Shown here in pieces: positions 1 through 7,475 of a DNA stretch of 64,000 nucleotides; within the stretch, counting starts at the first letter, position 1; the number at the start of each line of letters is the position of its first letter. Location of the stretch: contig JAFDWS010000002.1 of the NCBI GenBank assembly GCA_018268375.1, positions 434,001 to 498,000 of the forward strand. Reading direction: 5' to 3'. A model generated the notes under the pieces. It made no database searches, was not told where the DNA came from, and saw nothing but the letters and a program-made list of their open reading frames with translations. Both the position numbers and the translations under genes were made by a program. Source of the DNA: Armatimonadota bacterium. GTDB lineage: Bacteria; Armatimonadota; Fimbriimonadia; Fimbriimonadales; Fimbriimonadaceae.

Positions 1-282
1 CAGTACGAGGCGTTCAACGCCCACGGCCCGAGGCGCTATCAACCAGGTCCGGATGGCAAGATACTGATGGTTGTTACTCCAGGTGGTGAATGGATAGTGG
101 ACTCGAGGTGCAGCAACTGCACAATGCCCGACGACAACGAGCACAATTGTTGGATTAGGCACGGCGAAGCTCCCAATATCACGGTCGATAAAAATGGGCA
201 CACATGTGCCGCAGGCGGTGGCTCAATTTTGGCAGGAACGTACCATGGATTTTTACGAGACGGGCACTTAGAAGAGTGCTGA
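1..282 (+). CDS. Hypothetical phage protein, C-terminal part (5' end outside window)
   Basis: The frame is open from the first base and ends at TGA 280-282, giving 93 visible residues. The end has Cys pairs (CSNC), CWIRHGE and a PNITVDKNG...GSI...YHGFLRDG pattern. From memory this resembles small phage proteins with PxITVxPSI and YHGxLxDG motifs and no known function. The true start is not visible. Coding looks sound because the composition is protein-like up to the stop, 10 bases before a tRNA gene. Confidence 0.6.
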   Translation, partial: QYEAFNAHGPRRYQPGPDGKILMVVTPGGEWIVDSRCSNCTMPDDNEHNCWIRHGEAPNITVDKNGHTCAAGGGSILAGTYHGFLRDGHLEEC

Positions 283-292
283 CACACTGAGC

Positions 293-380
293 GGAAAGGC
301 CAGCCGATGGGTGACGGCAGCTGTTTTGAAAACTGACGAGCGTGATGAGCGCCTTAGGGGTTCGACTCCCCTCCTTTCCG
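293..380 (+). tRNA. tRNA-Ser(TGA)
   Basis: Acceptor GGAAAGG/CCTTTCC, T-arm AGGGG-TTCGACT-CCCCT and a long variable arm (class II). The anticodon loop TTTGAAA reads TGA, but the anticodon stem is imperfect. Discriminator G380; CCA is not encoded. Flanking bases extend the acceptor pairing to 10 bp (AGCGGAAAGG/CCTTTCCGCT). First of four Ser tRNAs. Confidence 0.75.
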
Positions 381-402
381 CTGAATGTGGTAAATTGCCC
401 TT

Positions 403-1224
403 GTGAGCACCAAGATTTACGAAGGCTTTGAAATCCTTGGCCTTGACACAACACAACTGTTCACCGAGCTTGAAGCTTTGGGTCAGGAGCTACGCATCTT
501 GGCAAAACAGGAATACGCAGCGTGGTTTATTCAAACCTTGGTCAAGAACCTCGACCGAAAGGCGTGGAGGACTAGAACGGGAAAAGAAAGCGACTCCATC
601 CTGCCGTTTGAGTTCCCAACAAGCTATGCCGGCATGATGACTCACCGCGCAGCTGCGATACGCAAAATGGAAGAACACATCCGTGACCCGGAGCAAGACT
701 GGGACTTTGCACTTTGCTTTGTTCCGGCCGGAGAACAAAGATGGCTTGCCATTCCTTTCACTGAAAAGGAGTCGATGCTGGCTGTACTGCGCAACAAACC
801 ATGGTACCGTCCATATGGTTACTGGAACAACACTGACCAGCTCGAGGGCGTGTCAGAAGAGGAATGGGACATGCGTGCAAAAGAATGGGAGGCAGTCATG
901 CCAAGCTTCCGACCCACTCAACACATGGCCAAGTTTGAAATGGTGACTAATCGCGAGTTGCACTACATTGCTAACGCAGAATTGGAGCCATACGTACCAA
1001 CAGACGCAGAAAGACAAGAACGCATCATACGAGACGCGGCAAAAGACGAGTACTTCTATGCCATGGGCGGATATTCCACTGCGTCAGACTTCTTAGACAA
1101 AAACGAAGTCTTCAACAAAGGTTTCGTGCCCGGTGGCACCTTGTGGCATTTACACACGGAGTTTGCACCCATGGCAGAAGAAATCGTCAAGAGCAACCCA
1201 GTCGAGCGCTTGCTCGAACGGTAA
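403..1224 (+). CDS. Hypothetical protein, 273 aa
   Basis: GTG start, 22 bases after tRNA-Ser. The protein is acidic and rich in Trp/Tyr, with no signal peptide, membrane segment or recognised motif. Length, uniform composition and the absence of a competing frame support coding. It is followed directly by a structured non-coding stretch and three Ser tRNAs. I do not recognise the family. Confidence 0.7.
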   Translation: MSTKIYEGFEILGLDTTQLFTELEALGQELRILAKQEYAAWFIQTLVKNLDRKAWRTRTGKESDSILPFEFPTSYAGMMTHRAAAIRKMEEHIRDPEQDWDFALCFVPAGEQRWLAIPFTEKESMLAVLRNKPWYRPYGYWNNTDQLEGVSEEEWDMRAKEWEAVMPSFRPTQHMAKFEMVTNRELHYIANAELEPYVPTDAERQERIIRDAAKDEYFYAMGGYSTASDFLDKNEVFNKGFVPGGTLWHLHTEFAPMAEEIVKSNPVERLLER

Positions 1225-1363
1225 GGGTATAAATCGCTTTCGAAGGGCCGGCGACGTCCTCTGGAGGACAAAAAGCAGGCGCATCGCGAGAGGCTGCGCC
1301 AAGCGTGTCGCTTTATGGCGGTCGGTCGAAACCGCCACCGAGTGCGCTCGGTGGCACCCACCA
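1225..1363 (+). ncRNA. Candidate structured RNA with possible pseudoknot
   Basis: No protein-like frame. Perfect helices are visible: GTCCT/AGGAC (1256-1269), GGCGCA/TGCGCC (1278-1300), GGCGGT/ACCGCC (1317-1336) and CCACCGAG/CTCGGTGG (1335-1354, competes with the previous one). GCGAC 1251-1255 pairs with GTCGC 1307-1311, and CGCTT 1235-1239 with AAGCG 1301-1305, which would cross it. GGGT 1225-1228 could pair with ACCC 1356-1359. It sits immediately 5' of tRNA-Ser(CGA). Family unknown. Confidence 0.45.
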
Positions 1364-1366
1364 CAC

Positions 1367-1454
1367 GGATGGACAACCCGATGGGCGACGGGGTCTCTTT
1401 CGAAAAGAGTTGAGCTGAAAGGCCTTGGGGGTTCGACTCCCCCTTCATCCGCCA
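1367..1454 (+). tRNA. tRNA-Ser(CGA)
   Basis: Acceptor GGATGGA/TTCATCC, anticodon loop TTCGAAA, long variable arm, T-arm GGGGG-TTCGACT-CCCCC, discriminator G and encoded CCA. Canonical class II serine tRNA. Confidence 0.9.
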
Positions 1455-1481
1455 ATTTGTCTGTACAAAAAACTCGAACGT

Positions 1482-1568
1482 GGAGCGGTGTCAGAGTGGT
1501 CTATCGTACTTCTTTGCTAAAGAAGTGGGCCCTAAAAAGCCCCGTGGGTTCGAATCCCACCCGTTCCT
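1482..1568 (+). tRNA. tRNA-Ser(GCT)
   Basis: Acceptor GGAGCGG/CCGTTCC, anticodon loop TTGCTAA, class II variable arm, T-arm GTGGG-TTCGAAT-CCCAC. Discriminator T; CCA is not encoded. Confidence 0.9.
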
Positions 1569-1573
1569 AACTC

Positions 1574-1663
1574 GGAGACGTCGCATAGTGGACTAGTGCA
1601 CCAACCTGGAAAGTTGGCAGACTGGCAACAGTTTCGAGGGTTCGAATCCCTCCGTCTCCTCCA
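1574..1663 (+). tRNA. tRNA-Ser(GGA)
   Basis: Acceptor GGAGACG/CGTCTCC, anticodon arm CCAAC-CTGGAAA-GTTGG, class II variable arm, T-arm GAGGG-TTCGAAT-CCCTC, encoded CCA. It starts only 5 bases after tRNA-Ser(GCT). Confidence 0.92.
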
Positions 1664-1711
1664 CTTTTTCGCAGGTGTCTGCAGGTCAGACATCAAAATT
1701 ACACCACAGCA

Positions 1712-1906
1712 ATGGACCGCAGGGTCTTCTATGTAAAGTGTATCCGTGCATGCCGTCATGGCGGCGTAGAGTTCAAAGTCGGAGACGTCAAGAAATTTGG
1801 CTCCCTGCTGCGCTCCAAACACTTTCTTGAAAACGCACCACCAGGGTGTTTTGCACCGGACGGCTGGAGCGGCCACAGGTACTCCGGGCCGGATATGGCA
1901 CAATAG
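1712..1906 (+). CDS. Hypothetical protein, 64 aa
   Basis: Small basic protein with a Cys-containing start (KCIRACRHGGVEF). The stop at 1904-1906 overlaps the -10 region (CACAAT) of the next gene. It is short but has protein-like composition. Function unknown. Confidence 0.5.
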   Translation: MDRRVFYVKCIRACRHGGVEFKVGDVKKFGSLLRSKHFLENAPPGCFAPDGWSGHRYSGPDMAQ

Positions 1907-1910
1907 ACAC

Positions 1911-2555
1911 ATGCTGATTTTATTCGGTATAGAGGTGGCACTTTGGGTGGTAGTGCTGCTCGCACTCGGAATCATCGGACTGTTCGTGTCAGTTGAGAAA
2001 GAATCACCTGTCGGCGCAACACTCATCGTCATTGGAGCGGTCGCATTGCTGCAACTCACCCAGACGGTCAACTTCGCGCCCATGTTCGCTGACTGGCGCA
2101 CCGTAACCATGTACACCGCTCTTTACATCGGGGTCGGCTTGGCATGGGCAATCGTCAAATGGAAGTTCTGGGTTGACCGATGGGCACGCGAGCGTCGACA
2201 AGCAATCCAGCAGGCCAGAAAGACGTTTCTGCAACACATGAAAATCGAAGGTGACACCGTGCCCGACGAAATGCGTGACGACTGGGAATCTTGGGTGCAA
2301 GGACGTGCCATAGCAGGGCCGGTCCCCTACATCGACAAACCAATTAGGCTGAATGAGGACGACGTCAACGTCGTCCAGAACAAAGGCAGATTAACGCTGT
2401 GGGGCATTTATTGGCCTTTCTCGATGACGTGGACCCTGGTCGACGACCCTCTGCGCAGATTTTACGAATGGGTATTGACAGTGGTCATTGGCGGCCCCTT
2501 GCAGTGGTTCGGCACAAAAGCGCACGCAAGTGTGCAAGCAGAGCTGAAAAAGTAG
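1911..2555 (+). CDS. Membrane protein, 214 aa
   Basis: Start ATG 1911 was chosen because CACAAT lies just upstream; a longer frame from 1797 overlaps the previous gene and is not hydrophobic at its start. About three hydrophobic segments occur at residues ~4-25, ~35-52 and ~62-80, then a soluble basic domain and a hydrophobic patch near the end. Likely an inner-membrane protein of unknown function. Confidence 0.7.
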   Translation: MLILFGIEVALWVVVLLALGIIGLFVSVEKESPVGATLIVIGAVALLQLTQTVNFAPMFADWRTVTMYTALYIGVGLAWAIVKWKFWVDRWARERRQAIQQARKTFLQHMKIEGDTVPDEMRDDWESWVQGRAIAGPVPYIDKPIRLNEDDVNVVQNKGRLTLWGIYWPFSMTWTLVDDPLRRFYEWVLTVVIGGPLQWFGTKAHASVQAELKK

Positions 2556-2615
2556 GAGGGTTGTTCTGCAAAACAGACGAATCTCCACTAGTTATTCTGG
2601 ATTTCGCCTGTTTTC

Positions 2616-2689
2616 GCGGGTATCTTATAGTGGTATTATCTCAGAGCGCCACTCTGAAGACGCGGGTTCGATTCCCGCTACCCGCTCCA
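2616..2689 (+). tRNA. tRNA-Gly(GCC)
   Basis: Acceptor GCGGGTA/TACCCGC, anticodon arm TCAGA-GCGCCAC-TCTGA, T-arm GCGGG-TTCGATT-CCCGC, encoded CCA. Position 33 is C instead of the near-universal U. Confidence 0.9.
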
Positions 2690-2705
2690 TCAATCTCGAG
2701 GCACC

Positions 2706-2897
2706 ATGAAGAAGTGGATTGAAAAAGACGGTGACATTTACGTCTGGGACATGGAACGGGACGTAGTACGAAAATACGTCCCGAGACCAGACGGACACTG
2801 GAAGTTCGCAGAGTCTAGGTCAGCGAACCACAAGTACAAAGAGTTGGTCGAGACGACCGATTGGCACTTTTCGCCTGTGCCTCACGGCTTACACTAG
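2706..2897 (+). CDS. Hypothetical protein, 63 aa
   Basis: ATG start, highly charged small protein beginning MKKWIEKDGDIYVWD. No domain recognised. It lies between tRNA-Gly and another small gene in the same direction. Confidence 0.55.
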   Translation: MKKWIEKDGDIYVWDMERDVVRKYVPRPDGHWKFAESRSANHKYKELVETTDWHFSPVPHGLH

Positions 2898-2953
2898 ATA
2901 TGGTACGATAAAAGCGAAGCACGTTCCGGCACGCAAGTCCTTGGTGACAAACC

Positions 2954-3205
2954 ATGAACGGATACATGCTTTACATCGACTGCAACGGTTACGACCTCGA
3001 TGACACGTGGGAGGAGACTCTCGGTGTCTACCTGGACGAAGACAAGGCCAAAAAAGCCGCACACCGGCTCGAAGGCATTAGAATCGCCAGGTTCGCGGTC
3101 AGCAAAAACCGAGACGGCAATACCTTGAGGTGGGCGCGGTACAACCGCGAACGAGGCAGGAACCACGAGTTCTCAGTCTTCGTAAAAACCATCAAGGTGC
3201 GATGA
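2954..3205 (+). CDS. Hypothetical protein, 83 aa
   Basis: ATG start. Small charged protein (MNGYMLYIDCNGYDLD), soluble, no recognised family. It is followed 4 bases later by an inverted repeat that may end its transcript. Confidence 0.6.
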   Translation: MNGYMLYIDCNGYDLDDTWEETLGVYLDEDKAKKAAHRLEGIRIARFAVSKNRDGNTLRWARYNRERGRNHEFSVFVKTIKVR

Positions 3206-3209
3206 CTCG

Positions 3210-3240
3210 CCAGACCGTGGGAGAGACGGTCTGGTACAAT
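3210..3240 (+). promoter_or_regulatory. Inverted repeat abutting a -10 box
   Basis: CCAGACCGT (3210-3218) pairs with ACGGTCTGG (3226-3234), 9 bp with a 7-base loop and no T-run. TACAAT (3235-3240) follows with no gap, so this may be a terminator-promoter junction or an operator upstream of the Asp tRNAs. No gene lies between 3241 and 3335. Confidence 0.5.
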
Positions 3241-3335
3241 AACCACCGAAGGCCCCGTGGCGACGAAAGGCACTGAGAGAGTTGGTACACAATACCGGCC
3301 TTAGTCAGGCGGGGTGAGATTTAAGCTCGAATTGC

Positions 3336-3412
3336 GCGGCTATGGTGTAGCGGTTACTGCACACCGGTCTGTCACATCGGAGGTCCGGGGTCAGCACCCG
3401 GTAGTCGCGCCA
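3336..3412 (+). tRNA. tRNA-Asp(GTC) with unusual T-loop
   Basis: Acceptor GCGGCTA/TAGTCGC, anticodon loop CTGTCAC, T-stem CCGGG/CCCGG and encoded CCA. The T-loop reads GTCAGCA, so U54 of the TTC signature is G. Confidence 0.85.
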
Positions 3413-3419
3413 AGTTGCT

Positions 3420-3494
3420 GCGCCCGTGTTCTAGTGGCTATGATGCCGGACTGTCTATCCGGCGGCGGGAGTTCAATTCTCCTCGGGCGCGCCA
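3420..3494 (+). tRNA. tRNA-Asp(GTC), second copy
   Basis: Acceptor GCGCCCG/CGGGCGC, anticodon arm CCGGA-CTGTCTA-TCCGG, T-arm GGGAG-TTCAATT-CTCCT, encoded CCA. Sequence differs greatly from the Asp tRNA 8 bases upstream, so this is not a recent duplication. Confidence 0.88.
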
Positions 3495-3554
3495 AAGTTT
3501 GAAACAGAACCAGCTACCTACTCAAAATATGTACAACACTAGTGGGTACATATA

Positions 3555-4253
3555 ATGGCAAAACCAGCAGCACAAGCTCAAGCAATCCAATTGAGAATTG
3601 ACGAACAACTATCGCTGGCAGCAATAGCATCTCGACTCAAGGTTTCAAAAAGTTCTGTCAGTAAATGGGTGCGCAAGTATCCCCTGAGCACCGAGACACT
3701 TACCGCGCGACAGGAATGCGCAATAAACTTGTCGATAGATATTCGGCGGCAAAAGCGAGCGCGAAGAGAGGCTGAACGCGCAATTGGCTCACCATATCGC
3801 AGGCTATTCGATGGCAGAGCATATACTTCTAGTGAAAAGGGGAAGATAGCCGAAGCCGCAGTGCTTTTGCGACTGGCCATGTTGCAATTGGAAGTTTACA
3901 AGTCTTTCTTTGACGGAGACAAAATTGACATGATAGTTTCCAAAGATGGCATTCTAATGAAGCTACAGGTCAGATTTGCTCGAGCGGGACGACATGGCAA
4001 CCCCTATGTGTCGCTGCAATGCTCAAATGGTCGCAAGAAAATGCGCACATATACACAAGGTGAGCTGGACGTACTCATCGGTTTTGACATGCTCGCAAAC
4101 ACGTGTCACGTTTTCCACTTCGACGAAATCAAAGCCAATCGCAGGTGCGCTACGTGCAACAAGGAAAACGCCGAGACATGGGATAAACTTGAAACCTGGT
4201 TCGAGTCCCGTCAGGAGGACCAAGTTTGTGCCACAATGATTGTTGGCAGGTGA
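3555..4253 (+). CDS. HTH plus PD-(D/E)XK homing-type endonuclease, 232 aa
   Basis: The N-terminus carries a helix-turn-helix (SLAAIASRLKVSKSSVSKWV, ~residues 20-39). The middle has the order expected of PD-(D/E)XK nucleases of the group I intron-associated type (I-Ssp6803I-like): GKIAEAAVL, DKIDMIV, then the hydrophobic LMKLQVR strand. A Cys pair (CATC) lies near the end. Such enzymes cut DNA and spread their own genes. The last 8 bases of the gene are also the first bases of the downstream tRNA-like gene, which fits homing into a tRNA locus. Confidence 0.7.
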   Translation: MAKPAAQAQAIQLRIDEQLSLAAIASRLKVSKSSVSKWVRKYPLSTETLTARQECAINLSIDIRRQKRARREAERAIGSPYRRLFDGRAYTSSEKGKIAEAAVLLRLAMLQLEVYKSFFDGDKIDMIVSKDGILMKLQVRFARAGRHGNPYVSLQCSNGRKKMRTYTQGELDVLIGFDMLANTCHVFHFDEIKANRRCATCNKENAETWDKLETWFESRQEDQVCATMIVGR

Positions 4254-4337
4254 GCGTCCAGTCGCGAGGTCCATTGATAAGACGAACGGCGCACTGACCT
4301 TCGAAGTCAGATTTGGGGCCCGCGCCCCCCGCCTGCT
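4246..4337 (+). tRNA. tRNA-Arg(TCG)-like gene with expanded D region
   Basis: Acceptor GCAGGTG/CGCCTGC and a perfect anticodon arm CTGAC-CTTCGAA-GTCAG. The stretch between acceptor and anticodon arm is 41 bases instead of about 19 and contains a repeated GTCCA. A D-stem CGTC/GACG can form around a ~22-base loop. The T-arm region (GGGG-CCCGCG-CCCC) lacks the TTC loop signature. Possibly active but divergent, or decayed. A CACAAT box lies at 4231-4236. Confidence 0.5.
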
Positions 4338-4495
4338 ACCAATTTTTCTAACGCGGTGCAAATCCGGGTATCATCAGTTTGCTCACGAGTGTAAGCCGCG
4401 GTGAGTTCGACAAACCGGACTCGAAACACGCCGTCCTTAGAAGACAGGTATATGGGCTCTCGCGTTCCCAGTGGGCAAGATTTTTTGAGGCTACG

Positions 4496-4687
4496 ATGAC
4501 TCCAGAGCAAATCAAACAATTGATGCGGATAGCTCACGAACTCGTGGATGCTGAAGCACTCCCGTGTTGGGACGCACACGAGATTAAAGCAAGGGACAAG
4601 GCGCGAGCAAACGCCTTGGAAGCAATGCGGCACATAGGCAGTCGCAAACTGGAAATGTTAGGAAAAGAACCGGACTGGGGAACTTAA
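4496..4687 (+). CDS. Hypothetical protein, 63 aa
   Basis: Begins MTPEQIKQLMRIAHEL; helical and charged. The frame is open upstream to a TTG at 4379 (102 aa), but that part looks less protein-like and may cover a decayed sequence, so the ATG was preferred. Function unknown. Confidence 0.5.
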   Translation: MTPEQIKQLMRIAHELVDAEALPCWDAHEIKARDKARANALEAMRHIGSRKLEMLGKEPDWGT

Positions 4688-4699
4688 ACCAGTCGATTT

Positions 4700-4800
4700 G
4701 GTGGTGGTGTAGTGTAAAGCCGTGGTTGCCCAAGTTGGCAAAAGCACTCGCGCCCGTGAAGCGCTCTGACGAGGTTCGCGCCCTCGCGCCGCCACCACCA
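4700..4800 (+). tRNA. tRNA-His(GTG)-like gene with insertion in the D loop
   Basis: GGTGGTGG pairs with CCGCCACC (8 bp, as expected for a His tRNA with G-1), followed by A-CCA. Alternatively a 7-bp acceptor GGTGGTG/CGCCGCC leaves an encoded A-CCACCA. Anticodon loop CCGTGAA (GTG, with C33), T-arm CGAGG-TTCGCGC-CCTCG. The D region holds an extra hairpin TTGCC-CAAGTT-GGCAA inside GTG...CAC, making the gene ~101 bases. Confidence 0.6.
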
Positions 4801-4802
4801 AG

Positions 4803-5147
4803 TCAAAACTGCTGGACGACCAAGTGCCAACAATCGTCGTGCCGTTCATAGACTCCTGTCTGAAACGACAACCAGTGACAGCAGATTTCCAATACAGTCA
4901 CCAACTCGTCGTGCAACTTGCGACAATAGTCTCCCTGCTCACGAGTGTACGTCTTCTCTCCGTCATAGGTCTCGACTGCCTCTATGCCGAGAATATCGGC
5001 AATATCGTCAATTACACCACTGCTGTTGCCGTAGGGCCGCTTGCAGTCAATGGCCGGGGCACCAAACTCACAATTGACGTTCGACCAACAGGCGTTCTTC
5101 AATAATTTGAGATGGTCTTCGGTGATTTCGAACACATTGCTTCGCAT
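4803..5147 (-). CDS. Conserved phage-type hypothetical protein, 114 aa
   Basis: Start MRSNVFEIT chosen because CAAAAT sits exactly 6 bases upstream on the minus strand; a longer frame reaches 5294. Contains FGAPAIDCKRPYGNS and TYTREQGDYCRKLHDEL, a pattern I recall from a phage protein family without known function. Transcribed against its neighbours; ends 3 bases from the His tRNA-like gene. Confidence 0.65.
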   Translation of the reverse strand: MRSNVFEITEDHLKLLKNACWSNVNCEFGAPAIDCKRPYGNSSGVIDDIADILGIEAVETYDGEKTYTREQGDYCRKLHDELVTVLEICCHWLSFQTGVYERHDDCWHLVVQQF

Positions 5148-5243
5148 ATGCGTATTTTGCCCATGAGGACACGCGGTTGTCGAAACAGGCAGGTACCAGG
5201 CACTTTTTTGGCCAAAGTGACATGATAGAGGAAGCAGGTAATT

Positions 5244-6197
5244 ATGCTCGCAATTGTAGGACTCTCCGCGGTGTTGATGTTGAACACCTATCACGTCGAC
5301 GAACTTCCCTCACTCACAGGGCAAGGGAGTTCTGAGGCATACGCGACAACGACAGACCATAGTGTCATCGTTGGTCGGTCAACCAACGCGGCCGGGATTG
5401 GTTGTGCAGTTATGTGGAACGGTCTCGACCAACAACCACAAGTGCTGCTTGAAGACGCTAAGGCAATCGGGGTTTCTGACAATAACGTTGTCTTACTCAA
5501 GAAAGACGGTCCCACAGAATGGCTAGGTGTGTTCGACGGCATTAACATCATCGAACTGACTCAAGGGCAAAAACTCATAGGGCACATCAACCGTAACGGC
5601 ACCGTCGTGTACAGCGGGTACGATGCGAACAACAAAGTGTTCAGCTGTGTGTGGACGCCCAGCGCTACGACAGCCCTGAAAACGGGATTCAGAGCATGGA
5701 CTATTTCGGACGGAGACCTGCCAGGTGGCCAAATCAACCATATTGCAGCACTGCACTTTGTCGACCACATACATTTCATCTATCTGTACGGCTGTGTCGA
5801 CAGTCAAGTGAGAGCGCTCAGCAGCAACGGACGTGTGTTGCTGACCGTGGCATTCAAAGCAGGCGACTACCGTGCGTATCTTTACGACACCTACAACGGC
5901 GCGGTCAAATTTGATTTTGTGTCCGAACCGCAATACTGGCCGTCTGTTCCACACATGAACGCCTTGGACATCAATGACGAGGAAACTGTTGTCGGTTGGT
6001 ATGGTACGAGTCTGAAATCTCTAGGTTTTATCAAACAAACAGGCATGCCAGCTTACGACGCCAATTTACTCTTGGACCAAGCGAGTCAAAGCTGGCACAT
6101 CGAACGTTTGTTCGACGTGAACGAAGATGGTTGTGCCGTAGGTCAGGCCAAAAACGCAGCAGGTCAGACTGTCGCCGTAATGCTTGAGCCTCAGTAA
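5244..6197 (+). CDS. Secreted HAF-repeat-like protein, 317 aa
   Basis: A hydrophobic N-terminus (~1-16) suggests export. The rest is beta-rich with repeats of the type DINDEETVVGWYG and DVNEDGCAVGQA, as in extracellular HAF repeat (beta-propeller-like) proteins. A GAGGAAG purine stretch lies 13 bases before ATG. Role unknown; perhaps surface-exposed or host-derived. It is followed by a strong tRNA promoter. Confidence 0.6.
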   Translation: MLAIVGLSAVLMLNTYHVDELPSLTGQGSSEAYATTTDHSVIVGRSTNAAGIGCAVMWNGLDQQPQVLLEDAKAIGVSDNNVVLLKKDGPTEWLGVFDGINIIELTQGQKLIGHINRNGTVVYSGYDANNKVFSCVWTPSATTALKTGFRAWTISDGDLPGGQINHIAALHFVDHIHFIYLYGCVDSQVRALSSNGRVLLTVAFKAGDYRAYLYDTYNGAVKFDFVSEPQYWPSVPHMNALDINDEETVVGWYGTSLKSLGFIKQTGMPAYDANLLLDQASQSWHIERLFDVNEDGCAVGQAKNAAGQTVAVMLEPQ

Positions 6198-6209
6198 CCG
6201 CTCATACGG

Positions 6210-6215
6210 TATAAT
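6210..6215 (+). promoter_or_regulatory. -10 box (TATAAT) for tRNA-Gly
   Basis: GGTATAATCG lies 18 bases before the tRNA 5' end. The same GGTATAATCG decamer precedes tRNA-Met at 23053. Confidence 0.6.
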
Positions 6216-6232
6216 CGTCATAACAGTCAAAC

Positions 6233-6306
6233 GCGGGGTTGGTGTAGTGGTAACACGTCATCCTTCCAAGTTGAAGTCACGGGTTCGAGTCCCGTACCCC
6301 GCCCCA
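6233..6306 (+). tRNA. tRNA-Gly(TCC)
   Basis: Acceptor GCGGGGT/ACCCCGC, D-arm with GG, anticodon loop CTTCCAA, T-arm ACGGG-TTCGAGT-CCCGT, discriminator C and CCA encoded. One mismatch in the anticodon stem. Confidence 0.9.
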
Positions 6307-6330
6307 ACAATTTGCCAAAGGAGGCACAAC

Positions 6331-6531
6331 ATGAAGAACGCAAGTTACTTCGAGCTGAACGGCTCGGTACTGCGCATTCCCGCCGAAGGCGGCGTGCCCC
6401 GAGCCTTCAATGCAGAAACGGGCGAATGGCGCCCGATTGTCAATATCGAACGCTTTGTCATTCAAGCGGTCGACATCTCGGAAGAAGAGGCCAACGGCCT
6501 TATGACCGAGAGAGAACTTGCCGCGGTGTAA
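6331..6531 (+). CDS. Hypothetical protein, 66 aa
   Basis: One of the few genes here with a textbook ribosome binding site (AAAGGAGG, 6 bases before ATG). Small acidic protein starting MKNASYFELNGSVLRI. No domain recognised. It probably shares the transcript of the upstream tRNA-Gly. Confidence 0.75.
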   Translation: MKNASYFELNGSVLRIPAEGGVPRAFNAETGEWRPIVNIERFVIQAVDISEEEANGLMTERELAAV

Positions 6532-6546
6532 CACCGCGGCGCATAG

Positions 6547-6624
6547 GCCCCGGTACTCAAGTCAGGTTAAGAGACGGCACTGCAAATGCCGCATTCAGCA
6601 GTTCGAATCTGCTCTGGGGCTCCA
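6547..6624 (+). tRNA. tRNA-Cys(GCA)
   Basis: Acceptor GCCCCGG/CTGGGGC, anticodon arm GGCA-CTGCAAA-TGCC, T-arm AGCAG-TTCGAAT-CTGCT, encoded CCA. First of two Cys tRNAs flanking an HNH gene. Confidence 0.9.
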
Positions 6625-6697
6625 TTTTAGAACATCCAAACTACAAACAAAATAAAAGAGACTGGTAGTTTGCAGTTTGTTTCTGTATAAGCCATGC

Positions 6698-7393
6698 ATG
6701 CACAAACTACGCAAACACAAACTACGCAAACACAAGTACACTCAGGACGAGTTCTTTACTGCGGTCGCCAAAAGCAGGTCTATACGTCAAATTGCAATCA
6801 ACCTGGGCATACACAGTAGCAGCAGTGGCAATTACGCAACTATTAAGCGACGTTTGCAAGAATGGAACGTCGACACGTCACATTTCAAGGGTCAAGGATG
6901 GCTCAAGAACCACACACATCAGTTCAATACTCGACCGTTGGATGAGTTTCTGGCATCCAACCCGCCAAGCACCAGGGTCAAAGAGCGCCTCTGGCGTGAA
7001 GGCATTTTGTCACAAGAATGTGCCGAGTGTAAAACCGGAGCCACATGGAACAACAAACCACTTGTCTTACAGCTCGACCACATTGATGGCGACAACAAAA
7101 ACAACCACATTGACAACTTGCGCATTCTATGTCCTAATTGTCACACCCAGACCAGCACCTTTACATCACGCAAACTCAGAAAAGCTCCATCCATGCGACC
7201 AAGGAGGAACAATAATCCTCGCAAGGTTGAATGGCCATCGCCAGAAGAATTAGCCACGTTGCTGTGGCAAATGCCCACTACTGCCATTGGAAAACGATAT
7301 GGCGTTTCAGATACAACCGTCAGCAAGTGGGCGAAACAATACAACCTCAGCAAACCTGCTCGAGGTTATTGGGCCAGGTTGGCAAGTGCTTGA
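6698..7393 (+). CDS. HNH homing-type endonuclease with two HTH segments, 231 aa
   Basis: ATG 6698 is preceded by TATAAG with a 6-base spacer. An N-terminal HTH-like region (RSIRQIAINLGIHSSSSGN), a central HNH core (CAEC, LQLDHIDGDNKNNHIDNLR, CPNCH) and a C-terminal HTH (TAIGKRYGVSDTTVSKWAK). A tandem repeat encodes LRKHKLRKHK at the start. It is a paralogue of the gene at 19145. The last 22 bases overlap the 5' part of the second tRNA-Cys, as if the gene had inserted at a Cys tRNA. Confidence 0.85.
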   Translation: MHKLRKHKLRKHKYTQDEFFTAVAKSRSIRQIAINLGIHSSSSGNYATIKRRLQEWNVDTSHFKGQGWLKNHTHQFNTRPLDEFLASNPPSTRVKERLWREGILSQECAECKTGATWNNKPLVLQLDHIDGDNKNNHIDNLRILCPNCHTQTSTFTSRKLRKAPSMRPRRNNNPRKVEWPSPEELATLLWQMPTTAIGKRYGVSDTTVSKWAKQYNLSKPARGYWARLASA

Positions 7394-7460
7394 AGCCGTC
7401 TGCCTGCAAAGCAGAAAACTACGTGGGTTGGAATCCCACCCTGGCCTCCAAATTCCAAAT
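7372..7460 (+). tRNA. tRNA-Cys(GCA), second copy
   Basis: Acceptor GGCCAGG/CCTGGCC, D-stem GGC/GCC with an 11-base loop, anticodon arm TCTGC-CTGCAAA-GCAGA, T-arm GTGGG-TTGGAAT-CCCAC (G replaces C56), encoded CCA. The stop codon of the HNH gene lies inside its D arm. Confidence 0.85.
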
Positions 7461-7475
7461 TCGTATAATTAGTTC

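Noticed and set aside
1245..1260. HDV-like ribozyme suggested by GGGCCGGCGAC
   Set aside because: No matching GCCGGCC strand and no P4 helix in the required place.
3241..3310. tRNA-like stretch GGCCCCG...CGGGGT
   Set aside because: No T-arm or anticodon arm could be drawn.
4307..4633. Minus-strand 108-aa frame with AYTREQTDD, similar to TYTREQGD of the 4803 gene
   Set aside because: Only a short resemblance. The rest is antisense to the tRNA-like gene and the 4496 gene. Could be a remnant, but there is not enough to annotate.
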